Below are positions 52,960 to 63,858 of a stretch of DNA of 64,000 nt, in pieces. Origin of the DNA: Nansenia antarctica (taxonomy: Eukaryota > Chordata > Actinopteri > Argentiniformes > Microstomatidae); the NCBI GenBank assembly GCA_963989245.1, contig CAXDII010000277.1, positions 1 through 64,000 of the forward strand. Reading direction: 5' to 3'. Position numbers and translations under genes: made by a program. The notes under the pieces were generated by a model, which saw nothing but the letters and a program-made list of their open reading frames with translations, was not told the origin of the DNA and ran no database searches. Positions within the stretch are counted from its first letter, which is position 1. The number at the start of each line of letters is the position of its first letter.

Positions 52960-55300
52960 ACTCTAAGAACAGGCCGCTTGGACACTTTCAGAACAGCTCT
53001 GTTAATGACTGAAAACAGCTCTCGAAGAGATTGTCAAAAGAGACTCCGAAAACGAAACGTTGATCACTTTTGAGCAAAAGGCTGCACACACGCAATTCAA
53101 GTTGCTCTGATTGTCATTTAGAGTTACATTATAGGATTATTCAACAACAAGTCAAAATGTGCTCGTGAAAGGCAGAAAACAACACTTTGATAGTTTGATA
53201 TAACTTGAGAACGAATGCAAAAAACAGTCCACTCTAAGAACAGGCCGCTTGGACACTTTCAGAACAGCTCTGTTAATGACTGAAAACAGCTCTCGAAGAG
53301 ATTGTCAAAAGAGACTCCGAAAACGAAACGTTGATCACTTTTGAGCAAAAGGCTGCACACACGCAATTCAAGTTGCTCTGATTGTCATTTAGAGTTACAT
53401 TATAGGATTATTCAACAACAAGTCAAAATGTGCTCGTGAAAGGCAGAAAACAACACTTTGATAGTTTGATATAACTTGAGAACGAATGCAAAAAACAGTC
53501 CACTCTAAGAACAGGCCGCTTGGACACTTTCAGAACAGCTCTGTTAATGACTGAAAACAGCTCTCGAAGAGATTGTCAAAAGAGACTCTGAAAACGAAAC
53601 GTTGATCACTTTTGAGCAAAAGGCTGCACACACGCAATTCAAGTTGCTCTGATTGTCATTTAGAGTTACATTATAGGATTATTCAACAACAAGTCAAAAT
53701 GTGCTCGTGAAAGGCAGAAAACAACACTTTGATAGTTTGATATAACTTGAGAACGAATGCAAAAAACAGTCTACTCTAAGAACAGGCCGCTTGGACACTT
53801 TCAGAACAGCTCTGTTAATGACTGAAAACAGCTCTCGAAGAGATTGTCAAAAGAGACTCCGAAAACGAAACGTTGATCACTTTTGAGCAAAAGGCTGCAC
53901 ACACGCAATTCAAGTTGCTCTGATTGTCATTTAGAGTTACATTATAGGATTATTCAACAACAAGTCAAAATGTGCTCGTGAAAGGCAGAAAACAACACTT
54001 TGATAGTTTGATATAACTTGAGAACGAATGCAAAAAACAGTCCACTCTAAGAACAGGCCGCTTGGACACTTTCAGAACAGCTCTGTTAATGACTGAAAAC
54101 AGCTCTCGAAGAGATTGTCAAAAGAGACTCTGAAAACGAAACGTTGATCACTTTTGAGCAAAAGGCTGCACACACGCAATTCAAGTTGCTCTGATTGTCA
54201 TTTAGAGTTACATTATAGGATTATTCAACAACAAGTCAAAATGTGCTCGTGAAAGGCAGAAAACAACACTTTGATAGTTTGATATAACTTGAGAACGAAT
54301 GCAAAAAACAGTCCACTCTAAGGACAGGCCGCTTGGACACTTTCAGAACAGCTCTGTTAATGACTGAAAACAGCTCTCGAAGAGATTGTCAAAAGAGACT
54401 CCGAAAACGAAACGTTGATCACTTTTGAGCAAAAGGCTGCACACACGCAATTCAAGTTGCTCTGATTGTCATTTAGAGTTACATTATAGGATTATTCAAC
54501 AACAAGTCAAAATGTGCTCGTGAAAGGCAGAAAACAACACTTTGATAGTTTGATATAACTTGAGAACGAATGCAAAAAACAGTCCACTCTAAGAACAGGC
54601 CGCTTGGACACTTTCAGAACAGCTCTGTTAATGACTGAAAACAGCTCTCGAAGAGATTGTCAAAAGAGACTCTGAAAACGAAACGTTGATCACTTTTGAG
54701 CAAAAGGCTGCACACACGCAATTCAAGTTGCTCTGATTGTCATTTAGAGTTACATTATAGGATTATTCAACAACAAGTCAAAATGTGCTCGTGAAAGGCA
54801 GAAAACAACACTTTGATAGTTTGATATAACTTGAGAACGAATGCAAAAAACAGTCCACTCTAAGAACAGGCCGCTTGGACACTTTCAGAACAGCTCTGTT
54901 AATGACTGAAAACAGCTCTCGAAGAGATTGTCAAAAGAGACTCCGAAAACGAAACGTTGATCACTTTTGAGCAAAAGGCTGCACACACGCAATTCAAGTT
55001 GCTCTGATTGTCATTTAGAGTTACATTATAGGATTATTCAACAACAAGTCAAAATGTGCTCGTGAAAGGCAGAAAACAACACTTTGATAGTTTGATATAA
55101 CTTGAGAACGAATGCAAAAAACAGTCCACTCTAAGAACAGGCCGCTTGGACACTTTCAGAACAGCTCTGTTAATGACTGAAAACAGCTCTCGAAGAGATT
55201 GTCAAAAGAGACTCCGAAAACGAAACGTTGATCACTTTTGAGCAAAAGGCTGCACACACGCAATTCAAGTTGCTCTGATTGTCATTTAGAGTTACATTAT

Positions 55301-55543
55301 AGGAGCATTCAGCAACAAGTCAAAATGTGCTCCAGAAAAGCAGAATACAACACTGATAGAACTTGAGAACGAATGCAAAAAACAGTCAACTCTCAGAACA
55401 GGCCGCTTGGACACTTTCAGAACAGCTCTGTTAATGACTGAAAACAGCTCTCGAAGAGATTGTCAAAAGAGACTCCGAAAACGAAACGTTGATCACTTTT
55501 GAGCAAAAGGCTGCACACACGCAATTCAAGTTGCTCTGATTTA
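55301..55543 (+). repeat. B variant, full copy, with d6, start of 3-mer repeat
   Basis: All B markers plus a shared A-to-T (GCAGAATAC), also present in the copies at 56895 and 62012; d6 at 55538. It lacks CAGCGCTCG, so it is a separate B lineage from 42-51 kb. Confidence 0.95.
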
Positions 55544-56097
55544 GAGTTACATTATAGGATTATTCAACAACAAGTCAAAATGTGCTCGTGAAAGGCAGAA
55601 AACAACACTTTGATAGTTTGATATAACTTGAGAACGAATGCAAAAAACAGTCCACTCTAAGAACAGGCCGCTTGGACACTTTCAGAACAGCTCTGTTAAT
55701 GACTGAAAACAGCTCTCGAAGAGATTGTCAAAAGAGACTCCGAAAACGAAACGTTGATCACTTTTGAGCAAAAGGCTGCACACACGCAATTCAAGTTGCT
55801 CTGATTGTCATTTAGAGTTACATTATAGGATTATTCAACAACAAGTCAAAATGTGCTCGTGGAAGGCAGAAAACAACACTTTGATAGTTTGATATAACTT
55901 GAGAACGAATGCAAAAAACAGTCCACTCTAAGAACAGGCCGCTTGGACACTTTCAGAACAGCTCTGTTAATGACTGAAAACAGCTCTCGAAGAGATTGTC
56001 AAAAGAGACTCTGAAAACGAAACGTTGATCACTTTTGAGCAAAAGGCTGCACACACGCAATTCAAGTTGCTCTGATTGTCATTTAGAGTTACATTAT

Positions 56098-56340
56098 AGG
56101 ATTATTCAGCAACAAGTCAAAATGTGCTCGTGAAAGGCAGAAAACAACACTGATAGAACTTGAGAACGAATGCAAAAAACAGTCAACTCTCAGAACAGGC
56201 CGCTTGGACACTTTCAGAACAGCTCTGTTAATGACTGAAAACAGCTCTCGAAGAGATTGTCAAAAGAGACTCCGAAAACGAAACGTTGATCACTTTTGAG
56301 CAAAAGGCTGCACACACGCAATTCAAGTTGCTCTGATTTA
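56098..56340 (+). repeat. Half-converted B variant, with d6
   Basis: A patchwork: A-type AGGATT, B-type CAGCAAC, A-type CTCGTGAAAGGC, then the B-type 10-bp shortening, CAGTCAACTCTCAG and d6 (56335). It is 797 bp from the full B at 55301. Confidence 0.93.
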
Positions 56341-56894
56341 GAGTTACATTATAGGATTATTCAACAACAAGTCAAAATGTGCTCGTGAAAGGCAGAAAAC
56401 AACACTTTGATAGTTTGATATAACTTGAGAACGAATGCAAAAAACAGTCCACTCTAAGAACAGGCCGATTGGACACTTTCAGAACAGCTCTGTTAATGAC
56501 TGAAAACAGCTCTCGAAGAGATTGTCAAAAGAGACTCCGAAAACGAAACGTTGATCACTTTTGAGCAAAAGGCTGCACACACGCAATTCAAGTTGCTCTG
56601 ATTGTCATTTAGAGTTACATTATAGGATTATTCAACAACAAGTCAAAATGTGCTCGTGAAAGGCAGAAAACAACACTTTGATAGTTTGATATAACTTGAG
56701 AACGAATGCAAAAAACAGTCCACTCTAAGAACAGGCCGCTTGGACACTTTCAGAACAGCTCTGTTAATGACTGAAAACAGCTCTCGAAGAGATTGTCAAA
56801 AGAGACTCCGAAAACGAAACGTTGATCACTTTTGAGCAAAAGGCTGCACACACGCAATTCAAGTTGCTCTGATTGTCATTTAGAGTTACATTAT

Positions 56895-57137
56895 AGGAGC
56901 ATTCAGCAACAAGTCAAAATGTGCTCCAGAAAAGCAGAATACAACACTGATAGAACTTGAGAACGAATGCAAAAAACAGTCAACTCTCAGAACAGGCCGC
57001 TTGGACACTTTCAGAACAGCTCTGTTAATGACTGAAAACAGCTCTCGAAGAGATTGTCAAAAGAGACTCCGAAAACGAAACGTTGATCACTTTTGAGCAA
57101 AAGGCTGCACACACGCAATTCAAGTTGCTCTGATTTA
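56895..57137 (+). repeat. B variant, full copy, with d6
   Basis: Matches the copy at 55301 including GCAGAATAC; 1594 bp from it and 797 bp from the half copy at 56098. d6 at 57132. Confidence 0.95.
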
Positions 57138-57691
57138 GAGTTACATTATAGGATTATTCAACAACAAGTCAAAATGTGCTCGTGAAAGGCAGAAAACAAC
57201 ACTTTGATAGTTTGATATAACTTGAGAACGAATGCAAAAAACAGTCCACTCTAAGAACAGGCCGCTTGGACACTTTCAGAACAGCTCTGTTAATGACTGA
57301 AAACAGCTCTCGAAGAGATTGTCAAAAGAGACTCCGAAAACGAAACGTTGATCACTTTTGAGCAAAAGGCTGCACACACGCAATTCAAGTTGCTCTGATT
57401 GTCATTTAGAGTTACATTATAGGATTATTCAACAACAAGTCAAAATGTGCTCGTGGAAGGCAGAAAACAACACTTTGATAGTTTGATATAACTTGAGAAC
57501 GAATGCAAAAAACAGTCCACTCTAAGAACAGGCCGCTTGGACACTTTCAGAACAGCTCTGTTAATGACTGAAAACAGCTCTCGAAGAGATTGTCAAAAGA
57601 GACTCTGAAAACGAAACGTTGATCACTTTTGAGCAAAAGGCTGCACACACGCAATTCAAGTTGCTCTGATTGTCATTTAGAGTTACATTAT

Positions 57692-57934
57692 AGGATTATT
57701 CAGCAACAAGTCAAAATGTGCTCGTGAAAGGCAGAAAACAACACTGATAGAACTTGAGAACGAATGCAAAAAACAGTCAACTCTCAGAACAGGCCGCTTG
57801 GACACTTTCAGAACAGCTCTGTTAATGACTGAAAACAGCTCTCGAAGAGATTGTCAAAAGAGACTCCGAAAACGAAACGTTGATCACTTTTGAGCAAAAG
57901 GCTGCACACACGCAATTCAAGTTGCTCTGATTTA
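57692..57934 (+). repeat. Half-converted B variant, with d6
   Basis: The same A/B patchwork as at 56098, 1594 bp later; d6 at 57929. Its upstream neighbour has the shared GTGGAAGG variant (57453). Confidence 0.93.
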
Positions 57935-59310
57935 GAGTTACATTATAGGATTATTCAACAACAAGTCAAAATGTGCTCGTGAAAGGCAGAAAACAACACT
58001 TTGATAGTTTGATATAACTTGAGAACGAATGCAAAAAACAGTCCACTCTAAGAACAGGCCGCTTGGACACTTTCAGAACAGCTCTGTTAATGACTGAAAA
58101 CAGCTCTCGAAGAGATTGTCAAAAGAGACTCCGAAAACGAAACGTTGATCACTTTTGAGCAAAAGGCTGCACACACGCAATTCAAGTTGCTCTGATTGTC
58201 ATTTAGAGTTACATTATAGGATTATTCAACAACAAGTCAAAATGTGCTCGTGAAAGGCAGAAAACAACACTTTGATAGTTTGATATAACTTGAGAACGAA
58301 TGCAAAAAACAGTCCACTCTAAGAACAGGCCGATTGGACACTTTCAGAACAGCTCTGTTAATGACTGAAAACAGCTCTCGAAGAGATTGTCAAAAGAGAC
58401 TCCGAAAACGAAACGTTGATCACTTTTGAGCAAAAGGCTGCACACACGCAATTCAAGTTGCTCTGATTGTCATTTAGAGTTACATTATAGGATTATTCAA
58501 CAACAAGTCAAAATGTGCTCGTGAAAGGCAGAAAACAACACTTTGATAGTTTGATATAACTTGAGAACGAATGCAAAAAACAGTCCACTCTAAGAACAGG
58601 CCGCTTGGACACTTTCAGAACAGCTCTGTTAATGACTGAAAACAGCTCTCGAAGAGATTGTCAAAAGAGACTCTGAAAACGAAACGTTGATCACTTTTGA
58701 GCAAAAGGCTGCACACATGCAATTCAAGTTGCTCTGATTGTCATTTAGAGTTACATTATAGGATTATTCAACAACAAGTCAAAATGTGCTCGTGAAAGGC
58801 AGAAAACAACACTTTGATAGTTTGATATAACTTGAGAACGAATGCAAAAAACAGTCCACTCTAAGAACAGGCCGCTTGGACACTTTCAGAACAGCTCTGT
58901 TAATGACTGAAAACAGCTCTCGAAGAGATTGTCAAAAGAGACTCTGAAAACGAAACGTTGATCACTTTTGAGCAAAAGGCTGCACACACGCAATTCAAGT
59001 TGCTCTGATTGTCATTTAGAGTTACATTATAGGATTATTCAACAACAAGTCAAAATGTGCTCGTGAAAGGCAGAAAACAACACTTTGATAGTTTGATATA
59101 ACTTGAGAACGAATGCAAAAAACAGTCCACTCTAAGAACAGGCCGCTTGGACACTTTCAGAACAGCTCTGTTAATGACTGAAAACAGCTCTCGAAGAGAT
59201 TGTCAAAAGAGACTCCGAAAACGAAACGTTGATCACTTTTGAGCAAAAGGCTGCACACACGCAATTCAAGTTGCTCTGATTGTCATTTAGAGTTACATTA
59301 TAGGATTATT

Positions 59311-59670
59311 CAACCACAAGTCAAAATGTGCTCGTGAAAGGCAGAAAACAACACTTTGATAGTTTGATATAACTTGAGAACGAATGCAAAAAACAGTCCA
59401 CTCTAAGAACAGGCCGCTTGGACACTTTCATAACAGCTCTGTTAATGACTGAAAACAGCTCTCGAAGAGATTGTCAAAAGAGACTCCGAAAACGAAACGT
59501 TGATCACTTTTGAGCAAAAGGCTGCACACACGCAATTCAAGTTGCTCTGATTGTCATTTAGAGTTACATTATAGGATTATTCAACAACAAGTCAAAATGT
59601 GCTCGTGAAAGGCAGAAAACAACACTTTGATAGTTTGATATAACTTGAGAACGAATGCAAAAAACAGTCT
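59311..59670 (+). repeat. C haplotype block 8
   Basis: The same three markers, 6711 bp from block 7, with a second CAGTCT at 60478. Confidence 0.92.
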
Positions 59671-62011
59671 ACTCTAAGAACAGGCCGCTTGGACACTTTC
59701 AGAACAGCTCTGTTAATGACTGAAAACAGCTCTCGAAGAGATTGTCAAAAGAGACTCCGAAAACGAAACGTTGATCACTTTTGAGCAAAAGGCTGCACAC
59801 ACGCAATTCAAGTTGCTCTGATTGTCATTTAGAGTTACATTATAGGATTATTCAACAACAAGTCAAAATGTGCTCGTGAAAGGCAGAAAACAACACTTTG
59901 ATAGTTTGATATAACTTGAGAACGAATGCAAAAAACAGTCCACTCTAAGAACAGGCCGCTTGGACACTTTCAGAACAGCTCTGTTAATGACTGAAAACAG
60001 CTCTCGAAGAGATTGTCAAAAGAGACTCCGAAAACGAAACGTTGATCACTTTTGAGCAAAAGGCTGCACACACGCAATTCAAGTTGCTCTGATTGTCATT
60101 TAGAGTTACATTATAGGATTATTCAACAACAAGTCAAAATGTGCTCGTGAAAGGCAGAAAACAACACTTTGATAGTTTGATATAACTTGAGAACGAATGC
60201 AAAAAACAGTCCACTCTAAGAACAGGCCGCTTGGACACTTTCAGAACAGCTCTGTTAATGACTGAAAACAGCTCTCGAAGAGATTGTCAAAAGAGACTCT
60301 GAAAACGAAACGTTGATCACTTTTGAGCAAAAGGCTGCACACACGCAATTCAAGTTGCTCTGATTGTCATTTAGAGTTACATTATAGGATTATTCAACAA
60401 CAAGTCAAAATGTGCTCGTGAAAGGCAGAAAACAACACTTTGATAGTTTGATATAACTTGAGAACGAATGCAAAAAACAGTCTACTCTAAGAACAGGCCG
60501 CTTGGACACTTTCAGAACAGCTCTGTTAATGACTGAAAACAGCTCTCGAAGAGATTGTCAAAAGAGACTCCGAAAACGAAACGTTGATCACTTTTGAGCA
60601 AAAGGCTGCACACACGCAATTCAAGTTGCTCTGATTGTCATTTAGAGTTACATTATAGGATTATTCAACAACAAGTCAAAATGTGCTCGTGAAAGGCAGA
60701 AAACAACACTTTGATAGTTTGATATAACTTGAGAACGAATGCAAAAAACAGTCCACTCTAAGAACAGGCCGCTTGGACACTTTCAGAACAGCTCTGTTAA
60801 TGACTGAAAACAGCTCTCGAAGAGATTGTCAAAAGAGACTCTGAAAACGAAACGTTGATCACTTTTGAGCAAAAGGCTGCACACACGCAATTCAAGTTGC
60901 TCTGATTGTCATTTAGAGTTACATTATAGGATTATTCAACAACAAGTCAAAATGTGCTCGTGAAAGGCAGAAAACAACACTTTGATAGTTTGATATAACT
61001 TGAGAACGAATGCAAAAAACAGTCTACTCTAAGAACAGGCCGCTTGGACACTTTCAGAACAGCTCTGTTAATGACTGAAAACAGCTCTCGAAGAGATTGT
61101 CAAAAGAGACTCCGAAAACGAAACGTTGATCACTTTTGAGCAAAAGGCTGCACACACGCAATTCAAGTTGCTCTGATTGTCATTTAGAGTTACATTATAG
61201 GATTATTCAACAACAAGTCAAAATGTGCTCGTGAAAGGCAGAAAACAACACTTTGATAGTTTGATATAACTTGAGAACGAATGCAAAAAACAGTCCACTC
61301 TAAGAACAGGCCGCTTGGACACTTTCAGAACAGCTCTGTTAATGACTGAAAACAGCTCTCGAAGAGATTGTCAAAAGAGACTCTGAAAACGAAACGTTGA
61401 TCACTTTTGAGCAAAAGGCTGCACACACGCAATTCAAGTTGCTCTGATTGTCATTTAGAGTTACATTATAGGATTATTCAACAACAAGTCAAAATGTGCT
61501 CGTGAAAGGCAGAAAACAACACTTTGATAGTTTGATATAACTTGAGAACGAATGCAAAAAACAGTCCACTCTAAGAACAGGCCGCTTGGACACTTTCAGA
61601 ACAGCTCTGTTAATGACTGAAAACAGCTCTCGAAGAGATTGTCAAAAGAGACTCCGAAAACGAAACGTTGATCACTTTTGAGCAAAAGGCTGCACACACG
61701 CAATTCAAGTTGCTCTGATTGTCATTTAGAGTTACATTATAGGATTATTCAACAACAAGTCAAAATGTGCTCGTGAAAGGCAGAAAACAACACTTTGATA
61801 GTTTGATATAACTTGAGAACGAATGCAAAAAACAGTCCACTCTAAGAACAGGCCGCTTGGACACTTTCAGAACAGCTCTGTTAATGACTGAAAACAGCTC
61901 TCGAAGAGATTGTCAAAAGAGACTCCGAAAACGAAACGTTGATCACTTTTGAGCAAAAGGCTGCACACACGCAATTCAAGTTGCTCTGATTGTCATTTAG
62001 AGTTACATTAT

Positions 62012-62254
62012 AGGAGCATTCAGCAACAAGTCAAAATGTGCTCCAGAAAAGCAGAATACAACACTGATAGAACTTGAGAACGAATGCAAAAAACAGTCAA
62101 CTCTCAGAACAGGCCGCTTGGACACTTTCAGAACAGCTCTGTTAATGACTGAAAACAGCTCTCGAAGAGATTGTCAAAAGAGACTCCGAAAACGAAACGT
62201 TGATCACTTTTGAGCAAAAGGCTGCACACACGCAATTCAAGTTGCTCTGATTTA
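62012..62254 (+). repeat. B variant, full copy, with d6
   Basis: All B markers plus GCAGAATAC; d6 at 62249. It is 5117 bp from 56895 and 6711 bp from 55301, both duplication offsets seen with other markers. Confidence 0.95.
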
Positions 62255-62808
62255 GAGTTACATTATAGGATTATTCAACAACAAGTCAAAATGTGCTCGT
62301 GAAAGGCAGAAAACAACACTTTGATAGTTTGATATAACTTGAGAACGAATGCAAAAAACAGTCCACTCTAAGAACAGGCCGCTTGGACACTTTCAGAACA
62401 GCTCTGTTAATGACTGAAAACAGCTCTCGAAGAGATTGTCAAAAGAGACTCCGAAAACGAAACGTTGATCACTTTTGAGCAAAAGGCTGCACACACGCAA
62501 TTCAAGTTGCTCTGATTGTCATTTAGAGTTACATTATAGGATTATTCAACAACAAGTCAAAATGTGCTCGTGGAAGGCAGAAAACAACACTTTGATAGTT
62601 TGATATAACTTGAGAACGAATGCAAAAAACAGTCCACTCTAAGAACAGGCCGCTTGGACACTTTCAGAACAGCTCTGTTAATGACTGAAAACAGCTCTCG
62701 AAGAGATTGTCAAAAGAGACTCTGAAAACGAAACGTTGATCACTTTTGAGCAAAAGGCTGCACACACGCAATTCAAGTTGCTCTGATTGTCATTTAGAGT
62801 TACATTAT

Positions 62809-63051
62809 AGGATTATTCAGCAACAAGTCAAAATGTGCTCGTGAAAGGCAGAAAACAACACTGATAGAACTTGAGAACGAATGCAAAAAACAGTCAACTC
62901 TCAGAACAGGCCGCTTGGACACTTTCAGAACAGCTCTGTTAATGACTGAAAACAGCTCTCGAAGAGATTGTCAAAAGAGACTCCGAAAACGAAACGTTGA
63001 TCACTTTTGAGCAAAAGGCTGCACACACGCAATTCAAGTTGCTCTGATTTA
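62809..63051 (+). repeat. Half-converted B variant, with d6
   Basis: The patchwork type again, 797 bp after the full B at 62012 and 5117 bp from 57692; d6 at 63046. Confidence 0.93.
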
Positions 63052-63697
63052 GAGTTACATTATAGGATTATTCAACAACAAGTCAAAATGTGCTCGTGAA
63101 AGGCAGAAAACAACACTTTGATAGTTTGATATAACTTGAGAACGAATGCAAAAAACAGTCCACTCTAAGAACAGGCCGCTTGGACACTTTCAGAACAGCT
63201 CTGTTAATGACTGAAAACAGCTCTCGAAGAGATTGTCAAAAGAGACTCCGAAAACGAAACGTTGATCACTTTTGAGCAAAAGGCTGCACACACGCAATTC
63301 AAGTTGCTCTGATTGTCATTTAGAGTTACATTATAGGATTATTCAACAACAAGTCAAAATGTGCTCGTGAAAGGCAGAAAACAACACTTTGATAGTTTGA
63401 TATAACTTGAGAACGAATGCAAAAAACAGTCCACTCTAAGAACAGGCCGATTGGACACTTTCAGAACAGCTCTGTTAATGACTGAAAACAGCTCTCGAAG
63501 AGATTGTCAAAAGAGACTCCGAAAACGAAACGTTGATCACTTTTGAGCAAAAGGCTGCACACACGCAATTCAAGTTGCTCTGATTGTCATTTAGAGTTAC
63601 ATTATAGGATTATTCAACAACAAGTCAAAATGTGCTCGTGAAAGGCAGAAAACAACACTTTGATAGTTTGATATAACTTGAGAACGAATGCAAAAAA

Positions 63698-63858
63698 CAG
63701 TCAACTCTCAGAACAGGCCGCTTGGACACTTTCAGAACAGCTCTGTTAATGACTGAAAACAGCTCTCGAAGAGATTGTCAAAAGAGACTCCGAAAACGAA
63801 ACGTTGATCACTTTTGAGCAAAAGGCTGCACACACGCAATTCAAGTTGCTCTGATTTA
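63698..63858 (+). repeat. B tail only, with d6
   Basis: The monomer is A-type through the full-length TTTGATA pair, then has B-type CAGTCAACTCTCAG (63698-63711), with d6 at 63853. Its CAGTCA lies 807 bp (3 monomers less 6) after that of the half copy at 62809, so it holds the next 3-mer slot but keeps only the B tail. The corresponding site 5117 bp upstream (58581) is A-type. Confidence 0.92.

Larger units (their letters stand above)
45450..54850 (+). repeat. 19-monomer tandem duplication, period 5123 bp
   Basis: 5123 bp is 19 x 271 - 26. Shared markers: B at 45587/50710, CAGCGCTCG near 45733/50856, C block at 47477/52600, second CAGTCT at 48644/53767, and matching CTCCG/CTCTG order. It begins just after the truncated B at 50449, so that site is the likely exchange junction. 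Private changes after duplication include CACAAGC near 47155, ATTGCCAA near 48994 and AAGGACAGG near 54323. Confidence 0.87.
55301..57934 (+). repeat. 3-monomer higher-order repeat, 797 bp, alternating full and half B
   Basis: B copies at 55301 (full), 56098 (half), 56895 (full) and 57692 (half) are spaced exactly 797 bp (3 x 271 - 16). The true repeat is therefore a 6-monomer 1594-bp unit made of two related 3-mers. The pattern recurs near the right end at 62012 (full), 62809 (half) and 63698 (tail only). Confidence 0.92.
51950..63170 (+). repeat. Long-range copy, offset 6711 bp
   Basis: About 4.5 kb from 51.95-56.45 kb recurs at 58.66-63.17 kb, offset 6711 (25 x 271 - 64, four B/d6 pairs). 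Shared: C block (52600/59311), CAGTCT (53767/60478), full B (55301/62012), GTGGAAGG (55859/62570), half B (56098/62809). Differences include CAGTCC at 54309 versus CAGTCT at 61020, and ACACATGC at 58718 only in the right copy. Confidence 0.85.
56470..63690 (+). repeat. Copy at offset 5117 bp
   Basis: About 2.1 kb (8 monomers) from about 56.5-58.6 kb recurs at about 61.6-63.7 kb, offset 5117 (19 x 271 - 32): full B 56895/62012, GTGGAAGG 57453/62570, half B 57692/62809, GGCCGATTGG 58328/63445. It fails on the left at GGCCGATTGG 56463 (61580 has GGCCGCTTGG) and on the right at 58581 (CAGTCC) versus 63698 (CAGTCA). Confidence 0.85.
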
